Program-made: the position numbers and the translations under genes
The notes under the pieces: model-generated
The model's input: the letters and a program-made list of their open reading frames with translations, nothing else
The model's database searches: none
Told to the model about the DNA's origin: nothing
In this document: positions 17,947 through 30,894 of the stretch, piece by piece
How the letters are laid out: each line of letters begins with the position of its first letter
Position numbering within the stretch: the first letter of the stretch is position 1
Assembly: GCF_002305855.1 (NCBI RefSeq)
Contig: NZ_CP022163.1
Span: 4,526,292 to 4,590,291 of the forward strand
Origin: Melittangium boletus DSM 14713
Lineage (GTDB): Bacteria > Myxococcota > Myxococcia > Myxococcales > Myxococcaceae
Reading direction: 5' to 3'
Length of the DNA: 64,000 bases

Positions 17947-18984
17947 CTACAGCGTCGGCCGGATGAGCGTGGCCATCCGCTGCCGCTCGGAGAGCCTCAG
18001 CGCGTGGTCGATCATCTCTCCGGCGATGTCCTTCTTCGTCGCCTGCTCCAGGCCCTCGAAGCCCGGACTGGAGTTGAGCTCCATCAGGCGCGGGCCCTTG
18101 CTTCCATCCAGCATGTCCACGCCCGTGATCTCCAACCCGAGCAGGCGTGCGGCCTTCACCGCCACCTCGACGTAGGAGTCGGGCAGTTGCACGGACGTGC
18201 CTTCGCCGCCGCGATGGATGTTGGAGCGGAACTCGCCCTTCTTGGCCCGTCGCCGCATGGCCCCCACGACCCGGTCCCCCACCACCAGGGCCCGCACGTC
18301 CTGGCCCTTGCTCTCGGCGACGAACTCCTGGAGCACCACTTCCTGCCCCAGGTCCCAGAAGGTATTGACGATGGTCTGCACCTCCTGGATCGAGTGGGCG
18401 ATCATCACCCCCACGCCCTGGGTGCCGCGCAACAGCTTGATGATGACGGGCAGTCCGCCCACTTCCCGCACGAGCGTGCGGACGTCGCTGCGGTCGTGCG
18501 CCATCACCGTCCGGGGCACATCCAGCCCCGCGCGGCACAGCAACTGGAGCGCCCGGAGCTTGTCGCGGCTCTGGGCGATGGCCGCGGCGCTGTTGAGCAC
18601 CGGTACCCCCATCATCTCGAAGTGATTCACCACCGCCAGGCCGTAGCCGGTGATGGAGGCGCCAATGCGCGGAATCACCACGTCCACGCCCTTGATGTCC
18701 ACGCCCCGGTAGATCATCCGTGGGTGGCTGGGGGCGAGCACCATGTTGCAGCGCAGGGTGTCGAGCACCAGGGGCCTCTGCCCGCGCTGCTTGATGGCCT
18801 CCACGAGCCGACGCGTGGAGTACAGCGAGCGTTTGCGCGAGAGGATGACCACCGTCTTCTTGGCCCTCGGGCGGCGGGGAGGCGACGGGGTGGCGGATGC
18901 GGACCGGGGCTCCGCCTCGCGCGTCGGGGCCTTGTCACGGGCCCGGACGGACGCCTTCTTGGTCGACACCTTCTTGGCGGGCAT
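17947..18984 (-). CDS. rimK: RimK-like ATP-grasp ligase with basic N-terminal extension
   Basis: Predicted 345 aa from the ATG at 18984; a start at 19047 is in frame but would overlap the divergent promoter region. The first 45 residues are Lys/Arg/Ala/Pro-rich (MPAKKVSTKKASVR), an extension absent from Escherichia coli RimK. The remainder follows RimK closely: ILSRKRSLYSTRRLVEA, SRDKLRALQLL, LPVIIKLLRGTQGVGV, GQDVRALVVGDRVVGAMRR, and LMELNSSPGFEGLE at the ATP-grasp metal site. RimK adds glutamates to the C-terminus of ribosomal protein S6 or similar targets. The basic tail may bind nucleic acid or ribosomes; that is inference. Divergently transcribed from the FHA-sigma54 regulator with 68 bp between the starts. 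Confidence 0.9.
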   Translation of the reverse strand: MPAKKVSTKKASVRARDKAPTREAEPRSASATPSPPRRPRAKKTVVILSRKRSLYSTRRLVEAIKQRGQRPLVLDTLRCNMVLAPSHPRMIYRGVDIKGVDVVIPRIGASITGYGLAVVNHFEMMGVPVLNSAAAIAQSRDKLRALQLLCRAGLDVPRTVMAHDRSDVRTLVREVGGLPVIIKLLRGTQGVGVMIAHSIQEVQTIVNTFWDLGQEVVLQEFVAESKGQDVRALVVGDRVVGAMRRRAKKGEFRSNIHRGGEGTSVQLPDSYVEVAVKAARLLGLEITGVDMLDGSKGPRLMELNSSPGFEGLEQATKKDIAGEMIDHALRLSERQRMATLIRPTL

Positions 18985-19052
18985 GGGGGGGCGGGACCCT
19001 ACCACGGACGTGTCCGGGCCGCGTCCGTGGTGTTTGCTATCATCCATTCCGC

Positions 19053-20501
<1,449 letters not shown>

Positions 20502-20513
20502 CGCCGTGTGAAG

Positions 20514-20526
20514 GCCCCAATGGGGC
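20514..20526. terminator. Possible bidirectional terminator between convergent genes
   Basis: GCCCC (20514-20518) and GGGGC (20522-20526) flank a 3-nt loop in the 26-bp gap between the stops of the activator and the Imm11-like gene. The stem is short and T-runs are weak, so this is tentative. Confidence 0.35.
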
Positions 20527-20527
20527 G

Positions 20528-21103
20528 TTATCCCGTCACGTCCGTGAACCGCGTGCCCGTGATGCCCGCGCGCTCCAATGCGTCCTTGATTTCCTCGGAC
20601 ACGAGCAGGGCCACGGTCCAGCCCCAGGGTCGTAAGACCTCGGCGTCTCCCACCGTTTCAGGAGCGATGCGCATTCCGGAGACCGAGGCGTACGTGCCTG
20701 TCTTCTCGGGCATTCCATCCTCTGGGGTCCAGTACCGCACCTCCTCGCATGCTGCATCATCGATGCACTTCACCAACCGCGTGGCGTTGAGAATGAAGTG
20801 CGGAGCGGACTGGGAATCGATCTCCACTGGGATGAGCTGCACGTCGTCGGGTGCCTTGCCGGTGAAGATGGACGCCGCTCTGGCATGGACGACGGGAATG
20901 CTGAACGCCGCGTGGGAGTAGTCGAGCGGCTCGCCAGAGAGCTTGATCGGAATCCGGACATATTCGTCCTCGTGGGTTCGTTGCCCGAGCCTGAACCGCC
21001 AGGGATCCTCGAGCTTCCGGCCTTCATGGTCGAGAGGGTGCCCCAGTTCCCAACGGCCCGAGCGGTACACATCATCGGACAATTTGAAGAAGCGCTTCGG
21101 CAT
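20528..21103 (-). CDS. Imm11-type immunity protein
   Basis: Predicted 191 aa cytoplasmic protein of the imm11/DUF1629 kind: it begins FFKLSDDVYRSGRWELG, has HFILNATRLVKCIDD in the middle and ends VSEEIKDALERAGITGTRF, the pattern I know from myxobacterial proteins encoded after AHH-nuclease toxins. It lies 15 bp downstream of the interrupted AHH lipoprotein gene on the same strand, which is the expected toxin-immunity order. The reading frame is intact. It would protect the cell from the cognate nuclease, including toxin received from kin; with the local toxin gene broken it may be a retained immunity gene. Confidence 0.85.
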   Translation of the reverse strand: MPKRFFKLSDDVYRSGRWELGHPLDHEGRKLEDPWRFRLGQRTHEDEYVRIPIKLSGEPLDYSHAAFSIPVVHARAASIFTGKAPDDVQLIPVEIDSQSAPHFILNATRLVKCIDDAACEEVRYWTPEDGMPEKTGTYASVSGMRIAPETVGDAEVLRPWGWTVALLVSEEIKDALERAGITGTRFTDVTG

Positions 21104-21118
21104 GAGGTTCTTCTTCCT

Positions 21119-22492
21119 TCATTCGCTCCGGGTGACCCACCTATTGAGCCGGGTGCCTTTCGTCGTGAACTCCCTCGCCAGCACACCGAGCATCTTCGTC
21201 AGCGCCTCTCGGCAGCGTTCGATGCTTCTACAAGACGAAGTGGCCTGGTCCAGTCTCTCGTAGATTTCCTCATGGTACTCCCTGGGGTGTGGCCCTCTGT
21301 GGCCCGGGACGCGAACCTGGTTCGCCGCATCGTCGAGTGGCATACCCGCCCGATCGAAGATTTCCTGATACCTCGGTGTCCAGGGCCCTCCGTTGTGGGT
21401 GGACGCGCTGAACTTGTTGGAGGCGATGTGGTGCCAGGGGCCCTCCTCGTCCACGGGCGCCGTGCTTCCGGCGCTCATGCCTTGTGCCGTCATGGCCAGT
21501 GCACCGGGCGCGAGCGCGATGGTGATGACTCCCTTGGCGGGGATGGCCACCGAGACCACTTCCGTGATCGCCGTGAGCCGGAAGCCTCCCTTGGTGCTGG
21601 CCAGCCGCACCGCCTGTGCGGAGCCTGGGAGGCCCGGCGCCTTGGTTGCCAGCCCCGCGGTGCTCCCCATGGCGGCGGTGGCGAGCATGACGAAGACGCG
21701 CGCCGCGTTCTCGCCCATGACCTTGCCGTACGTCTCGCCCGCCGTACGCACTTCATTGAAGGTCGTGGCGACCGCTATCTCCTTGGCGAGCTGCCGCCAG
21801 CCGGTGAGCAGGTTCCAGACGGTGTCCACGCCGAGATAGGCGAAGAGATACATCGTCAGGGTCGCCGCGACGCCCTTACTCACCGGCTCGGGTAGGAGCC
21901 ATAGGCCGAGATACACCGTCATGGCCGTGAGGATGCTGTTTCGCACCGCCACCGGATCCACCATCGTGCCCAATGCTTCCTGGGTCTCTTTCAAGACCGA
22001 GTCCATGGCGAACTGGAGAGCCAGGGTGCGTTTGCCCTCCTCGTCGATCGTGGGACCCTCTTCCAATAGATGCAGACAGTCTCCGACGTGCCGCGTCCGC
22101 TCGCACCAGCGGCCATAGGCTCGCGTCAGTTCGGAATCCGCATCGGGTCTCTACGCATCGTTCAGTTGAACGTGGCCGCTGGGCGGGTTTGGCCGGGGGC
22201 CCACGGACACGAGACCGATGTGCCCCCGTACGTGCGTGTACGCATCATCCGAAGGGGGCTGGAATAACCGACGAGCATCGGACCGTGGTCGTGCGGACCG
22301 GGGTACATCTTCGCCCAGCCTGGCCACGGCCTCCTTGAACTCGTCTTTGTTCAACTCCACCGGCTCGGCATCAGCGCGTGGGGTGAACACGATGGGCTTG
22401 CCCTGGCCCGTGTCCAATCGCACCACTCTCGTGGCACTCCCGCATCCAGCCATGAGCACGAGCAGCAGCAGAACAGTCCCTCGTGGCGGCAT
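21119..22492 (-). pseudogene. SitA-like lipoprotein toxin with AHH nuclease domain, interrupted by an amber codon
   Basis: One continuous frame of 458 codons is split by a TAG at 22151-22153 (codon 114). Before the stop: lipoprotein leader VLMAGC, then ATRVVRLDTGQGKPIVFTPR. After it, in the same frame, the protein goes on without a gap: SELTRAYGRWCERT, DCLHLLEEGPT, a hydrophobic middle (LWLLPEPVSKGVAATLTMYL) and a C-terminal AHH nuclease: HHIASNK, PWTPRYQEIFD, GHRGPHPREYHEE. This order is that of myxobacterial lipoprotein toxins thought to be passed between cells by outer membrane exchange. With the stop, only a 113-aa lipoprotein would be made; a TTG at 22066 could restart the rest without a leader. 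Readthrough or sequence error are the alternatives. All domain motifs are otherwise conserved, so the break looks recent. Confidence 0.85.
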
Positions 22493-22670
22493 GCGGAGCC
22501 CTCCTGGTCCTGGTGCGTAGAACGTTCAGGATTGTACTTGGAGAATTCCTTCCCAGGCGGGAGACGAAGAACCCAGATGGGCGCGTTGTGCCGTCAGCCG
22601 GGGGCACATCCTCCGAGGCGGTCTGGGCCCCCATTGAAGCCCCGCCGGGGCCCGTGTTACGCGCCCTCGC

Positions 22671-25562
<2,892 letters not shown>

Positions 25563-25577
25563 TCCGCTGGGGGCGGG

Positions 25578-27068
25578 TTACTTCGAGCCGAGGCCCAGGT
25601 CCTCGAGGCTCGCTCCTAGAATCTCCACGACGTGTGCGAGTTCCTCGGGTGAGTGCGTCGCGAAGCCCGCCCGGAACGCCTGGACCTCGCCGTGGTGGAC
25701 GTGCGCCACCCCCGGAGTGAAGCCGAGCCCTCGCGCGCCCGCCGCGCGAGCCCACTCCCCGACCCGAACGCTTTCGTCCACGCGCACCCAGAGCGCGAGA
25801 CCACCCGCTGGTGGGCGGACGTCCACCACGCGCCTGGTGCGTGCGTCGTCGCGGAGGAGGCGCACCATCGCGTCGCGTCGCTCTCGATAGATCTGTCTCG
25901 CGCGCCGCGCGTGGCGCTGGAGCTCTCCGTCCTCGATGAGCTCGGCCACCGCACGTTCCAGAACGATGTCCCCCTGCCGGTCAATCACCTCCCGGACCGC
26001 GCATGCTCGCCGAACGAACGAGGCGTCCGAGACGAGATAACCGATGCGCACGGCGGGAGCGATCAGCTTCGATAACGAGCCGACGTAGATGGTTCCCCGG
26101 CCCGCGTCGCTCGCGGCCGATAAGGGGAGCAGCGGTGTCCCCTCGAAGTGGTATTCGTAGTCGTAGTCGTCCTCGATGAGGGTGAACGCGTGTTGGGCGG
26201 CCAGGGCACGCAGGTGCATGCGGCGCTCGGGCGACATCGCCACGGTCGTCGGATACTGGTGGTGCGGCGTGACGTAGACCGCCTTCAGCCGGCCCCGCAG
26301 CGTCTTCAGCTTCGATTCGAGGACGTCGACGACGAGCCCCTCTTCGTCGGTGGGGATGTGGAGGACCGAGGCACCCGCGAACTCGAAGGCCCGCCACGCC
26401 GGCACGTATCCTGGACTCTCGACAGCGACGACATCACCGGAGTCGAAAAGCGTGAGGCCCACGAGGCTGAGCGCCATCTGACTTCCCCGGGTGATGAGGA
26501 CCTGGTCCGGGGTGCACGCGAGTCCGCGCGCCTGGTTCACGAAGTTCGCGAGAACCTCTCGCAGCACGCGGTCTCCAGCGGGATCTCCATACCCCAGCCC
26601 TCCACGCCCCAGGGTCTTGAGCGCGCGCCGCTGCGCCCTTGCGATCACGTCGAGAGGTGCCAATCGGGCGTCTGGCACGCCGTCGCTCAGGTTGAACCGG
26701 GCAACGGCCGGCGACGACGGCGCGTCGCGTTTCGCCCGCGCGGAGCGCACATCGGCCACGGGCATTTCCGGCAACGTCCGTGCGACCCGCGTGCCCCGCG
26801 CTGGCAGCGTCTCAAGCCAGCCCTGTCCGGCGAGCTCGTCCAGTGCGGCGACGACCACCTTCCGGTTCAATCCGAGGGACTTCGCCAGCGTCCGGCTTCC
26901 GGGCAGGAGTGAGCCAGGCGCGAGTCGACCGCGTTGGATCTCCCGAACCAGCGCCCGTGCGAGCTGCTCGTGGCGCGGTGCGCCCACGCCGTCCTCCTCG
27001 AGGTCGAAGTCGAATCGCCACGGCCGGCCATCTGGACCCCTGGGCATGTGTGAACTGGAGCCTCCCAT
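25578..27068 (-). CDS. MocR/PdxR-type GntR regulator with aminotransferase domain
   Basis: Predicted 496 aa. Residues about 30-95 form a GntR winged HTH (LARALVREIQRGRLAPGSLLPGSRTLAKSLGLNRKVVVAALDEL pattern, read in part). The rest is a fold-type I PLP aminotransferase domain with YVTPHHQYPT, LIEDDYDYEYHF and the PLP lysine in GSLSKLIAPAVRIGYL. MocR regulators sense PLP or an amino compound and control adjacent genes. It is divergent from the cupin and DapA-like genes with 63 bp between starts, so it probably regulates them. The ligand is not evident from the sequence. Confidence 0.95.
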   Translation of the reverse strand: MGGSSSHMPRGPDGRPWRFDFDLEEDGVGAPRHEQLARALVREIQRGRLAPGSLLPGSRTLAKSLGLNRKVVVAALDELAGQGWLETLPARGTRVARTLPEMPVADVRSARAKRDAPSSPAVARFNLSDGVPDARLAPLDVIARAQRRALKTLGRGGLGYGDPAGDRVLREVLANFVNQARGLACTPDQVLITRGSQMALSLVGLTLFDSGDVVAVESPGYVPAWRAFEFAGASVLHIPTDEEGLVVDVLESKLKTLRGRLKAVYVTPHHQYPTTVAMSPERRMHLRALAAQHAFTLIEDDYDYEYHFEGTPLLPLSAASDAGRGTIYVGSLSKLIAPAVRIGYLVSDASFVRRACAVREVIDRQGDIVLERAVAELIEDGELQRHARRARQIYRERRDAMVRLLRDDARTRRVVDVRPPAGGLALWVRVDESVRVGEWARAAGARGLGFTPGVAHVHHGEVQAFRAGFATHSPEELAHVVEILGASLEDLGLGSK

Positions 27069-27131
27069 GGGTCCAGCTTCGCGTTACGTCTCCGTTCGCG
27101 CAAGTCCACCCCGCGCCGCATGGGAGCATCG

Positions 27132-27641
27132 ATGACCGTCCAGAATCCCGCCAGGTTCCACTCCGCCGACTTCGACAAGACCCCGCCTCGCCCTCGCGTG
27201 GTGATGCCCGACAAGCTCGCCCACCCCAGCGTGGAGAGCGCCGGCGCCCACGGTGACTACTCGAAGGCGCGCAAGCACCCCGTGTTCTTCGTCGACCTCC
27301 CTTCGCATGCGCTGAGCATGACGATCGGCTGGCTCGAACCGGGCCAGTCTTCGAACCGCCACCGTCACACCTACGAGACCCTCCTCTACATCCTCGAGGG
27401 GGAGGGTTACTCATACGTGGGAGGCAAACGCGTCGACTGGAAACAGGGCGACGCCGTCTATGTGCCAGTCTGGGCCTGGCACAACCACGTGAACACCGGC
27501 GTGGGTCGAGCACGCTACCTCGCATGCGAGAACGCTCCGATGCTCCAGAACATGGGCGGCGTGGCGCTCCGCGAGGAGGTCCCCGAGCGCGGGGATCAGC
27601 TCTTCGACAAGAACCACGAGGTTGAGGGAGGTGCGCGATGA
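27132..27641 (+). CDS. Cupin-domain protein
   Basis: Predicted 169 aa from the ATG at 27132 (an ATG at 27120 is in frame). The cupin motif 1 is GQSSNRHRHTYETLLYILEGEG-like (HRH and Glu metal ligands) and motif 2 is GDAVYVPVWAWHNHVN with the last His. Likely a small cytoplasmic metal-dependent isomerase or dioxygenase. It is translationally coupled to the DapA-like gene (ATGA overlap at 27638-27641), and lies under a divergent MocR regulator, suggesting a small catabolic operon for an amino or keto acid. Substrate unknown. Confidence 0.92.
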   Translation: MTVQNPARFHSADFDKTPPRPRVVMPDKLAHPSVESAGAHGDYSKARKHPVFFVDLPSHALSMTIGWLEPGQSSNRHRHTYETLLYILEGEGYSYVGGKRVDWKQGDAVYVPVWAWHNHVNTGVGRARYLACENAPMLQNMGGVALREEVPERGDQLFDKNHEVEGGAR

Positions 27642-28528
27642 ACGCCCCACTTCGCGGAATCGTCGCGTATCCGATCACCCCGTTCACCGAGTCGGGGCGT
27701 GTCGACGACCACCTCCTGGGCGACATCGTCGAGAAGATGATCCAGGCGGGCGTCCACGCGCTCGCTCCGCTCGGGAGCACCGGCGTGCTGCCGTATCTCT
27801 CGGATGACGAGCGGGAGGCCGTGGCGGAGACCGTCGTCAAGCGCGTGAACAACCGCGTCCCCACGCTGGTGGGGGTGTCGAGTCTCACGACGGAGCGCAC
27901 CGTTCATCATGCGCGCCACGCGGAGAAGTCGGGAGCGAGCGCCGTGATGATCATCCCGATGAGCTACTGGAGGCTCACGGACAGGGAGCTCGTCGCGCAC
28001 TTCGACGCGGTCGCCAAGGCGATCTCGATTCCGATCGCCGTCTACAACAACCCGGCGACTGGCGGCCTCGACCTGAGCCCCGACATGATCGCCAGGCTTC
28101 TGCGAATCCCGAACGTGACGATGGTGAAGGAGAGCACGGGCGACGTGAACCGGATGCACCGCCTGGTGCGTCTCTGTGGAGACGACGTCGCGTTCTACAA
28201 CGGCAGCAACCCACTCGCGCTCGCGGCCCTGGTCGCGGGGGCCCGCGGTTGGTGCACCGCGGCGCCACACGTCATCCCGAAACTCAACCTGGAACTCCAC
28301 GACGCGGTGGCCCGGGGCGACCTGAACGCCGCGCGTGCGGTGTTCTACCGGCAACTGCCATTCCTCCAGTTCATCGTGGCGCACGGACTTCCGCGCGCGA
28401 TCTCCGCCGCGCTCGAGTTGATGGGAACGCGAGTGGGACCCCTCCGTGCACCGCTTCAGCCGCTCGACCCGGAGCAGCGCGATGAGCTGCGGCGCATCCT
28501 CGTTGAACTCGAGGTGCTGCCGTCCTGA
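27638..28528 (+). CDS. DapA-family aldolase/lyase
   Basis: Predicted 296 aa of the dihydrodipicolinate synthase/N-acetylneuraminate lyase class, (beta/alpha)8 barrel. The N-terminus reads RGIVAYPITPFTESG; GSTGVLPYLSDDER is near residue 46; the catalytic Tyr is in IAVYNNPA near 135 and the Schiff-base Lys in TMVKESTGD near 165. Coupled with a cupin protein and a MocR regulator, it is more likely a pyruvate- or keto acid-releasing aldolase of a catabolic route than DapA itself, since the lysine gene context is missing. That is inference. Confidence 0.93.
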   Translation: MNAPLRGIVAYPITPFTESGRVDDHLLGDIVEKMIQAGVHALAPLGSTGVLPYLSDDEREAVAETVVKRVNNRVPTLVGVSSLTTERTVHHARHAEKSGASAVMIIPMSYWRLTDRELVAHFDAVAKAISIPIAVYNNPATGGLDLSPDMIARLLRIPNVTMVKESTGDVNRMHRLVRLCGDDVAFYNGSNPLALAALVAGARGWCTAAPHVIPKLNLELHDAVARGDLNAARAVFYRQLPFLQFIVAHGLPRAISAALELMGTRVGPLRAPLQPLDPEQRDELRRILVELEVLPS

Positions 28529-28548
28529 GAAAGGGGGTAACCCTTGCG

Positions 28549-28585
28549 GGAAACTTGGGAAACGTTTAGGGTTTCCTGAGTTTCC
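28549..28585. promoter_or_regulatory. 37-bp dyad upstream of the P450-TetR operon, candidate operator
   Basis: Two half-sites GGAAACT (28549-28555) and GGAAAC (28558-28563) face their inverted copies GTTTCC (28571-28576) and AGTTTCC (28579-28585), forming a near-perfect dyad centred near 28567. It ends 27 bp before the P450 ATG at 28613, whose GGGGGAC ribosome site is at 28601-28607. A TetR-family gene is the second gene of this operon, so autoregulation through this site is likely. It could instead fold as a terminator of the preceding operon. Confidence 0.6.
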
Positions 28586-28612
28586 ATCCAGCGTTTCGTC
28601 GGGGGACACGCC

Positions 28613-29941
28613 ATGACCCACCCGTTGCCACCGGGGCCTCGATTCACTCCCGTGCAGGCGTTGCGCTTCTTGCGCGACCCCACGCGCTTCTGCCTGGAAT
28701 CCAAGGCGCGTTATGGGGACCCCTTCACCGCGCCCCTGCCCGTGGGCGACGTGGTGCTCACCGGCCAGCCGGACGGCATCCGGGAGATCTTCAGCGCGGA
28801 CCCGGCGGTGTTCGAGCCCCTGGGCAATCTTCCCCTGGCGCCCATCGTGGGTGAGCTCTCGATGCTGTTGTTGAGCGGTCCCCGGCACAAGCGCGAGCGC
28901 AAGTTGCTCATGCCTCCGTTTCATGGCGAGCGCATGCGCGCCTATGGACAGACGCTGCGAGCGCTCACCCTGCACGCGGCCGAGTCCCTGCGCCCGGGCG
29001 AGGGCCTGCGCGCGCAGCACCTCACGCAGCACATCTCCCTGGAGGCCATCATCCAGATCGTCTTCGGCGTCCAGGAGCCGGAGCGCGTGCGGCGCTACCG
29101 CGAGGTGATGGTGCCCGCCATGGATTCCTATACGCCCCTGCTGATGATGGCGGTGCCGCTGCGCCGCTCCTTTGGAGGGCTGGGGCCGTGGGCGCGCTTC
29201 CAACACCACCTGGCCCAGGTGGACGCCCTGCTGACGGAGGAGCTGGCGAACCGTCGGGGACACGAGGCGGGGCACACCGACATCCTCAGCCTGCTGCTCG
29301 CCGCCCGGGACGAGGACGGACAGGCCATGACGAACGAGGAGCTTCGGGACGAGCTGCGGACCCTGCTGCTCGCCGGCCACGAGACCACCGCCATCGGCAT
29401 GGCCTGGGCGCTCCATTACGTGCACCGCCTGCCCGAGGTCCAAGCCCGCTTGAGGGATGAACTCGCGCCGCTGGGTCCCTCGCCCGAGCCCGAGGCCCTG
29501 ACCCGGCTGCTCTACCTGGGCGCCGTGTGCGACGAGGCGTTGCGCCTGCATCCGGTGGTGCCCGTGGTGGGCCGCCGCACGCTCGCCCCCTTCACCCTGC
29601 TCGGGCGGGAGCTGCCCGTGGGCACCGGCGTCATGGCCGCCATCTGCCTCGCGCACGCGAGCCCGGAGCTGTACCCCGAACCGGAGCGCTTCCGGCCCGA
29701 GCGCTTCCTCGAGCGCAGGTACTCCCCCTTCGAGTACCTGCCCTTTGGGGGCGGGGCCCGGCGCTGCATCGGAGCCGCCTTCGCGCAGTACGAGATGCGG
29801 GTGGTGCTGGGAACGCTGCTGGCCGCCCACCGCTTCTCGTCTCCTCCGCACGCGGCCCCGGAGCGTCCGGCGCGCCGCAACATCACCCTGGGCCCCCGCC
29901 ATGGCGTGGCGCTGGTGTACGAGGGGCCGGCCCGCGCATGA
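28613..29941 (+). CDS. Cytochrome P450
   Basis: Predicted 442 aa soluble monooxygenase. The I-helix oxygen site is LLLAGHETT, the K-helix ExxR motif is in CDEALRLH, and the haem loop is FGGGARRCIGAAFA with the Cys ligand at 385. The family resembles CYP110-like bacterial enzymes that act on fatty acids or terpenoids, but the substrate is not readable. It overlaps the TetR gene by ATGA, so enzyme and regulator are made together. No ferredoxin gene is adjacent. It starts with ATG after a good GGGGG ribosome site. Confidence 0.96.
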   Translation: MTHPLPPGPRFTPVQALRFLRDPTRFCLESKARYGDPFTAPLPVGDVVLTGQPDGIREIFSADPAVFEPLGNLPLAPIVGELSMLLLSGPRHKRERKLLMPPFHGERMRAYGQTLRALTLHAAESLRPGEGLRAQHLTQHISLEAIIQIVFGVQEPERVRRYREVMVPAMDSYTPLLMMAVPLRRSFGGLGPWARFQHHLAQVDALLTEELANRRGHEAGHTDILSLLLAARDEDGQAMTNEELRDELRTLLLAGHETTAIGMAWALHYVHRLPEVQARLRDELAPLGPSPEPEALTRLLYLGAVCDEALRLHPVVPVVGRRTLAPFTLLGRELPVGTGVMAAICLAHASPELYPEPERFRPERFLERRYSPFEYLPFGGGARRCIGAAFAQYEMRVVLGTLLAAHRFSSPPHAAPERPARRNITLGPRHGVALVYEGPARA

Positions 29942-30558
29942 CGGATTCGGAGGACGTGCGCGCCCGCATCCTGGAGAAGGCGCGCCAGCTCATGCTCTCC
30001 CGGGGCTACTCCCGGATGACCATGGAGGAACTGGGCGGCGAGTTGCGCATGAGCAAGAAGACGCTCTACCGGTGCTTTCCCAGCAAGGAAGCGCTGGGAG
30101 AGGCCGTGCTCGTGGCGTACTTCGCCGGGGTGGGTGAGGAACTCGCGGCCATCCAGCGTCAGGAGCGGTTGGACTTCGGCGAGCGGCTGCGGCTCTTCGT
30201 GAAGACGATCGCGGGCCACTATGCCCGAGGGGCCGCGACGCTCCAGGACATCCAGCGCGAGGCTCCTGGCCTCTGGCTGACATTGCTGGAGGTGCGGCGG
30301 CGCTCGGTGCAGGAGAACTTCGGCGCGCTCTTGTCCGCCGGAGTCCGGGAGGGCGCCTTCCGCGCGGACGTGGAGCCCCGGCTCGTCATCCGCATGATGC
30401 TCACCCTGGTGGATCAGTTGCTGCGGCCCGACGTCCAGGAGGAACTGGAGATGTCCGTCGAGCAGATCTTCCCCCGCATGATGGATGTGGTGCTGGAGGG
30501 CCTTCGCACGGGCCTCAGTGACCGCCGCCGGACAGGGCCAGCCCCACGACGCCGGTGA
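29938..30558 (+). CDS. TetR-family transcriptional regulator
   Basis: Predicted 206 aa, starting at the ATG at 29938 that overlaps the P450 stop. The N-terminal HTH reads ILEKARQLMLSRGYSRMTMEELGGELRM with recognition helix SKKTLYRCFPSKEAL, typical of TetR/AcrR proteins. The C-terminal domain is all-helical and variable, as usual for ligand binding. It probably represses its own operon through the dyad at 28549-28585 and is relieved by a lipophilic ligand. Its 3' end overlaps the SMR transporter gene by 44 bp on the opposite strand. Confidence 0.95.
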   Translation: MTDSEDVRARILEKARQLMLSRGYSRMTMEELGGELRMSKKTLYRCFPSKEALGEAVLVAYFAGVGEELAAIQRQERLDFGERLRLFVKTIAGHYARGAATLQDIQREAPGLWLTLLEVRRRSVQENFGALLSAGVREGAFRADVEPRLVIRMMLTLVDQLLRPDVQEELEMSVEQIFPRMMDVVLEGLRTGLSDRRRTGPAPRRR

Positions 30559-30838
30559 TGATGAACCCGATGGAGACGAGCTTCACCACGGAGACCGCCT
30601 CGCCGAGGAAGAGGATGCCGAGCGCGGCGGTCAGGGCGGCGCCGATGCCCGTCCACACGGCGTAGGAGGGCCCCGCGGGCAGGCTCTTCATCGCCCAGGC
30701 CAGCCCCACGAAGCTCAAGACGGCCAGCACCAGGAACGTCACGCTGGGCACCAGGCGGGTGAACCCATCGGACTTCTTGAGCGCGAGTGCCCACGCGGAT
30801 TCCAACACACCCGAGAGAATCAGAACGAACCAGGCCAT
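30515..30838 (-). CDS. sugE: Small multidrug resistance (SMR) transporter
   Basis: Predicted 107 aa with four membrane helices covering nearly the whole length. The conserved Glu of helix 1 is in GVLESAWALALKKSDGFTR (E13), and AMKSLPAGPSYAVWTGIG marks the family. This is the EmrE/SugE group of proton antiporters for quaternary cations or guanidinium; the AYA-type EmrE/SugE distinction is leaning to the SugE/Gdx side by length and the absence of a Tyr-rich motif, but that is uncertain. It may be paired with another SMR subunit elsewhere. Confidence 0.93.
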   Translation of the reverse strand: MAWFVLILSGVLESAWALALKKSDGFTRLVPSVTFLVLAVLSFVGLAWAMKSLPAGPSYAVWTGIGAALTAALGILFLGEAVSVVKLVSIGFIITGVVGLALSGGGH

Positions 30839-30894
30839 GGCCTCTCCGAAATGGGCACGGCCTGTACCAGGAAATCGCGTGGGCGTGGGCCGTC

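Noticed and set aside
22493..22670. T-box or riboswitch leader of ileS
   Set aside because: No T-box consensus or anti-terminator structure is visible.
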